Shown one piece after another: positions 62,186 through 64,000 of a DNA stretch of 64,000 nt. Numbering within the stretch: position 1 is the stretch's first letter; each line of letters begins with the position of its first letter. Source of the stretch: Monarcha castaneiventris obscurior (taxonomy: Eukaryota > Chordata > Aves > Passeriformes > Monarchidae). Location: positions 12,090,001 to 12,154,000 of the forward strand of contig JAMPIT010000174.1 of NCBI GenBank assembly GCA_026261815.1. The letters run 5' to 3'. A model generated the notes under the pieces. That model did not search any database. It saw only the letters and a program-made list of their open reading frames with translations, and had not been told where the DNA came from. Position numbers and translations under genes: made by a program.

Positions 62186-64000
62186 ATTCATGTAATCTAG
62201 AGCACCAAAGGCCTATTCAAAGCTAATTTGAGCTTAAAGCAAGACAAGGAAAGATTTAGGGCATGGAGTTACCTTCAAGGCTGTCAGGAGTAGTTTTTCA
62301 CCCTAGGTGGGGTGTAGCAAGCTCCTTTGATCCTCAAGCTTTAATGGGACTAACATTACCTGCCTAGGAGCAGCTCTGGGTGTATGGAAAAAGCCTGGGG
62401 AGCAGAACAGGTAGCTTGGATAGTTATACATAGGGGATTTTTCTGTTGTGTGGAACATCTTAAGGCTACTCAGCACGTTGCATGTTTTGAGGCTTAGGCT
62501 GTAGGGCTGAGCTACAGTGCTGTGTGACTGTGAGTTGTTATGCATCATCTGACTGTGTGAAAAGAGCCTGTTCAGAGCAGAGCAGGTATCTGCTTAGTTC
62601 ATAGTAAAAATGTGTGAGCTAATATCTCTGCCACCAATGCAAAAAGCACCTCTGGGTCCAGTTCTTTTGCCTCCACTGCACCGTAACTATTCACTGCTGA
62701 AGTCTTACTCTTGTCAATGCAGCACAGTGCAGAAACAATTTACCCTTCACTGAGGATTCTAGTTGGAAATCTCATCAGAAGCAGAAGGGAAGATGATGTA
62801 GAAAGGAATTGATAAAAATTCCCAAAATCTAGCTTTCTAAGTTCAGAGATCAAGTGATGGGAAAAGAAATTGAAGCTCTTTTTGGAGAACGTTATGGTTC
62901 GTAATGGCACCAAGCTGATATTTTTACTATATCTCCTACATTCTCTAAGAGAAAAAAGTCTGACAGAGCCAGATGATGGGAGAAACAGAGATGAAGAAAT
63001 TCTCCCATGAGATGCTATAAACTCAAACCAATGTGAGTATTCTATACATTGATCCAATGTGTGTGTCTGAGAACTCTCAAGCTGATGGAGGAAAGCACAA
63101 TGTCAGGAGGCATACCTGCAAAGGAGAGGGCTGCTGCTGACACTGTGCTTTGCATATACCTAGAGAGTGAAGAAAAAAAAGAGAGAAAGAGGGCATACAT
63201 TTTTACCAGCTGCCATATTATTTTGCAAAAAACCTGTATTCATGGGCTATACTGGACTGCAAACTCTGCTTCTGTCCCAGTTAAGAGCCTAGCTTTCACC
63301 AGTGAAGACCTGACAGCAGATATCTACAATCATACAACAGTAAAAGGAAGGCTTTGAACTCATTTGCTTGCATGAGATAAATAACTTTAGGAGACATAGT
63401 TAATGGCATACTTATCTTGTGCACAAGTGGAAGACTTGGCTGTGATCCACTTCCGACCTTGAATTTTTACTACCACAGTTAGTATCAGATAAAAGCTGAT
63501 TTCAGGAACCAAGAAAATTGTGTTAGAGAGAAAAGGAGGGTTCTGCCTCCTTCACAGTAGTTGGAAGTTAGTGGACATGCTGCAATTTAATTTCAGCAAT
63601 TTATGTTGGGACACCTCTCATTCCAGAAGGGACCCTTTGTTATACACATATAAAGCAGCCGTGTATGGAACAGGACAGGTTAATGTACTGATAAAGAGGT
63701 AACACAAACTTCCACTCAGAACAGGCAATAGTATGTGTTACAGATCATCAGTCAGCTAAGGAGTCTGGCCAAGGCAGATGGAGTTTATAATTTAAATTAT
63801 TTCTTCTGCTTTTTCTATGACAACAATTCACGCTGAAAAAAAACCCCTGTGCAACATTGATTGTCGAAGGAGAAAAAAATCTGCATGAGCCTAAACACTG
63901 TCTTATGCTGTATTAGCAGAAGGTGATGCATCCACAACACACTTAGTGAATGGGACAAGATTTAGTGTATACACTGTTATCTACATCTCTGTTGCCTCTT
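62186..64000. other. SEMA3A 5' flank, distal; no gene seen
   Basis: Sequence to the right of the CR1 copy, up to the window edge. Open frames of up to 105 codons are present on both strands, but none carries a motif I recognise. No repeats of note. Confidence 0.6.

Noticed and set aside
1..64000. CRISPR arrays, bacterial operons, tRNA or rRNA genes
   Set aside because: Composition, the SEMA3A exons and the CR1 elements show vertebrate nuclear DNA. No spaced direct-repeat arrays or tRNA B-box/cloverleaf patterns were seen.

Overview
This is AT-rich vertebrate nuclear DNA, almost certainly from a bird. Two observations support that. The only protein-coding sequence I can support is the 5' end of semaphorin 3A (SEMA3A, called collapsin-1 in chicken), and its exons read more like the chicken protein than the human one as I remember them. 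The recognisable retroposons are 3' ends of CR1 LINEs with the typical ATTCTATGATTCTA-type terminus. The species cannot be named from the sequence alone.

Layout: SEMA3A lies on the minus strand, so it is read from high to low coordinates. A CpG-island promoter/5' leader lies at about 49225-49728. Coding exon 1 (49092-49203) encodes the signal peptide and the first mature residues. A 47,180-bp intron 1 follows (1912-49091). Coding exon 2 (1754-1911) encodes the start of the sema domain. Positions 1-1753 are the beginning of intron 2, and the rest of the gene lies beyond the left edge. Positions 49741-64000 are 5' flanking DNA with no gene that I can recognise on either strand.

Other content is sparse. 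There are two CR1 3' fragments (10975-11224 and 61658-62185). An old, frameshifted fragment resembling a Ty3/Gypsy reverse transcriptase lies at about 54164-54513 on the minus strand. A pair of roughly 149-bp direct repeats, about 89% identical, sits 1.8 kb apart in intron 1 (24368 and 26167). There are also several microsatellites, short tandem repeats and palindromes. The leader region has a 23-codon upstream ORF, a CCGCT pentamer array, a long G-quadruplex-capable block and an 18-base C run.

Function: SEMA3A is a secreted axon-guidance ligand that acts through neuropilin-1/plexin-A. The window therefore mainly holds its promoter and its first, long, potentially regulatory intron. I found no new multi-gene system. 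The most interesting items are the Gypsy-like relic, the unexplained repeat pair, and the uORF and G-rich architecture of the leader. The open frames of 60-170 codons elsewhere lack family motifs and look like chance, especially those in the GC-rich island.
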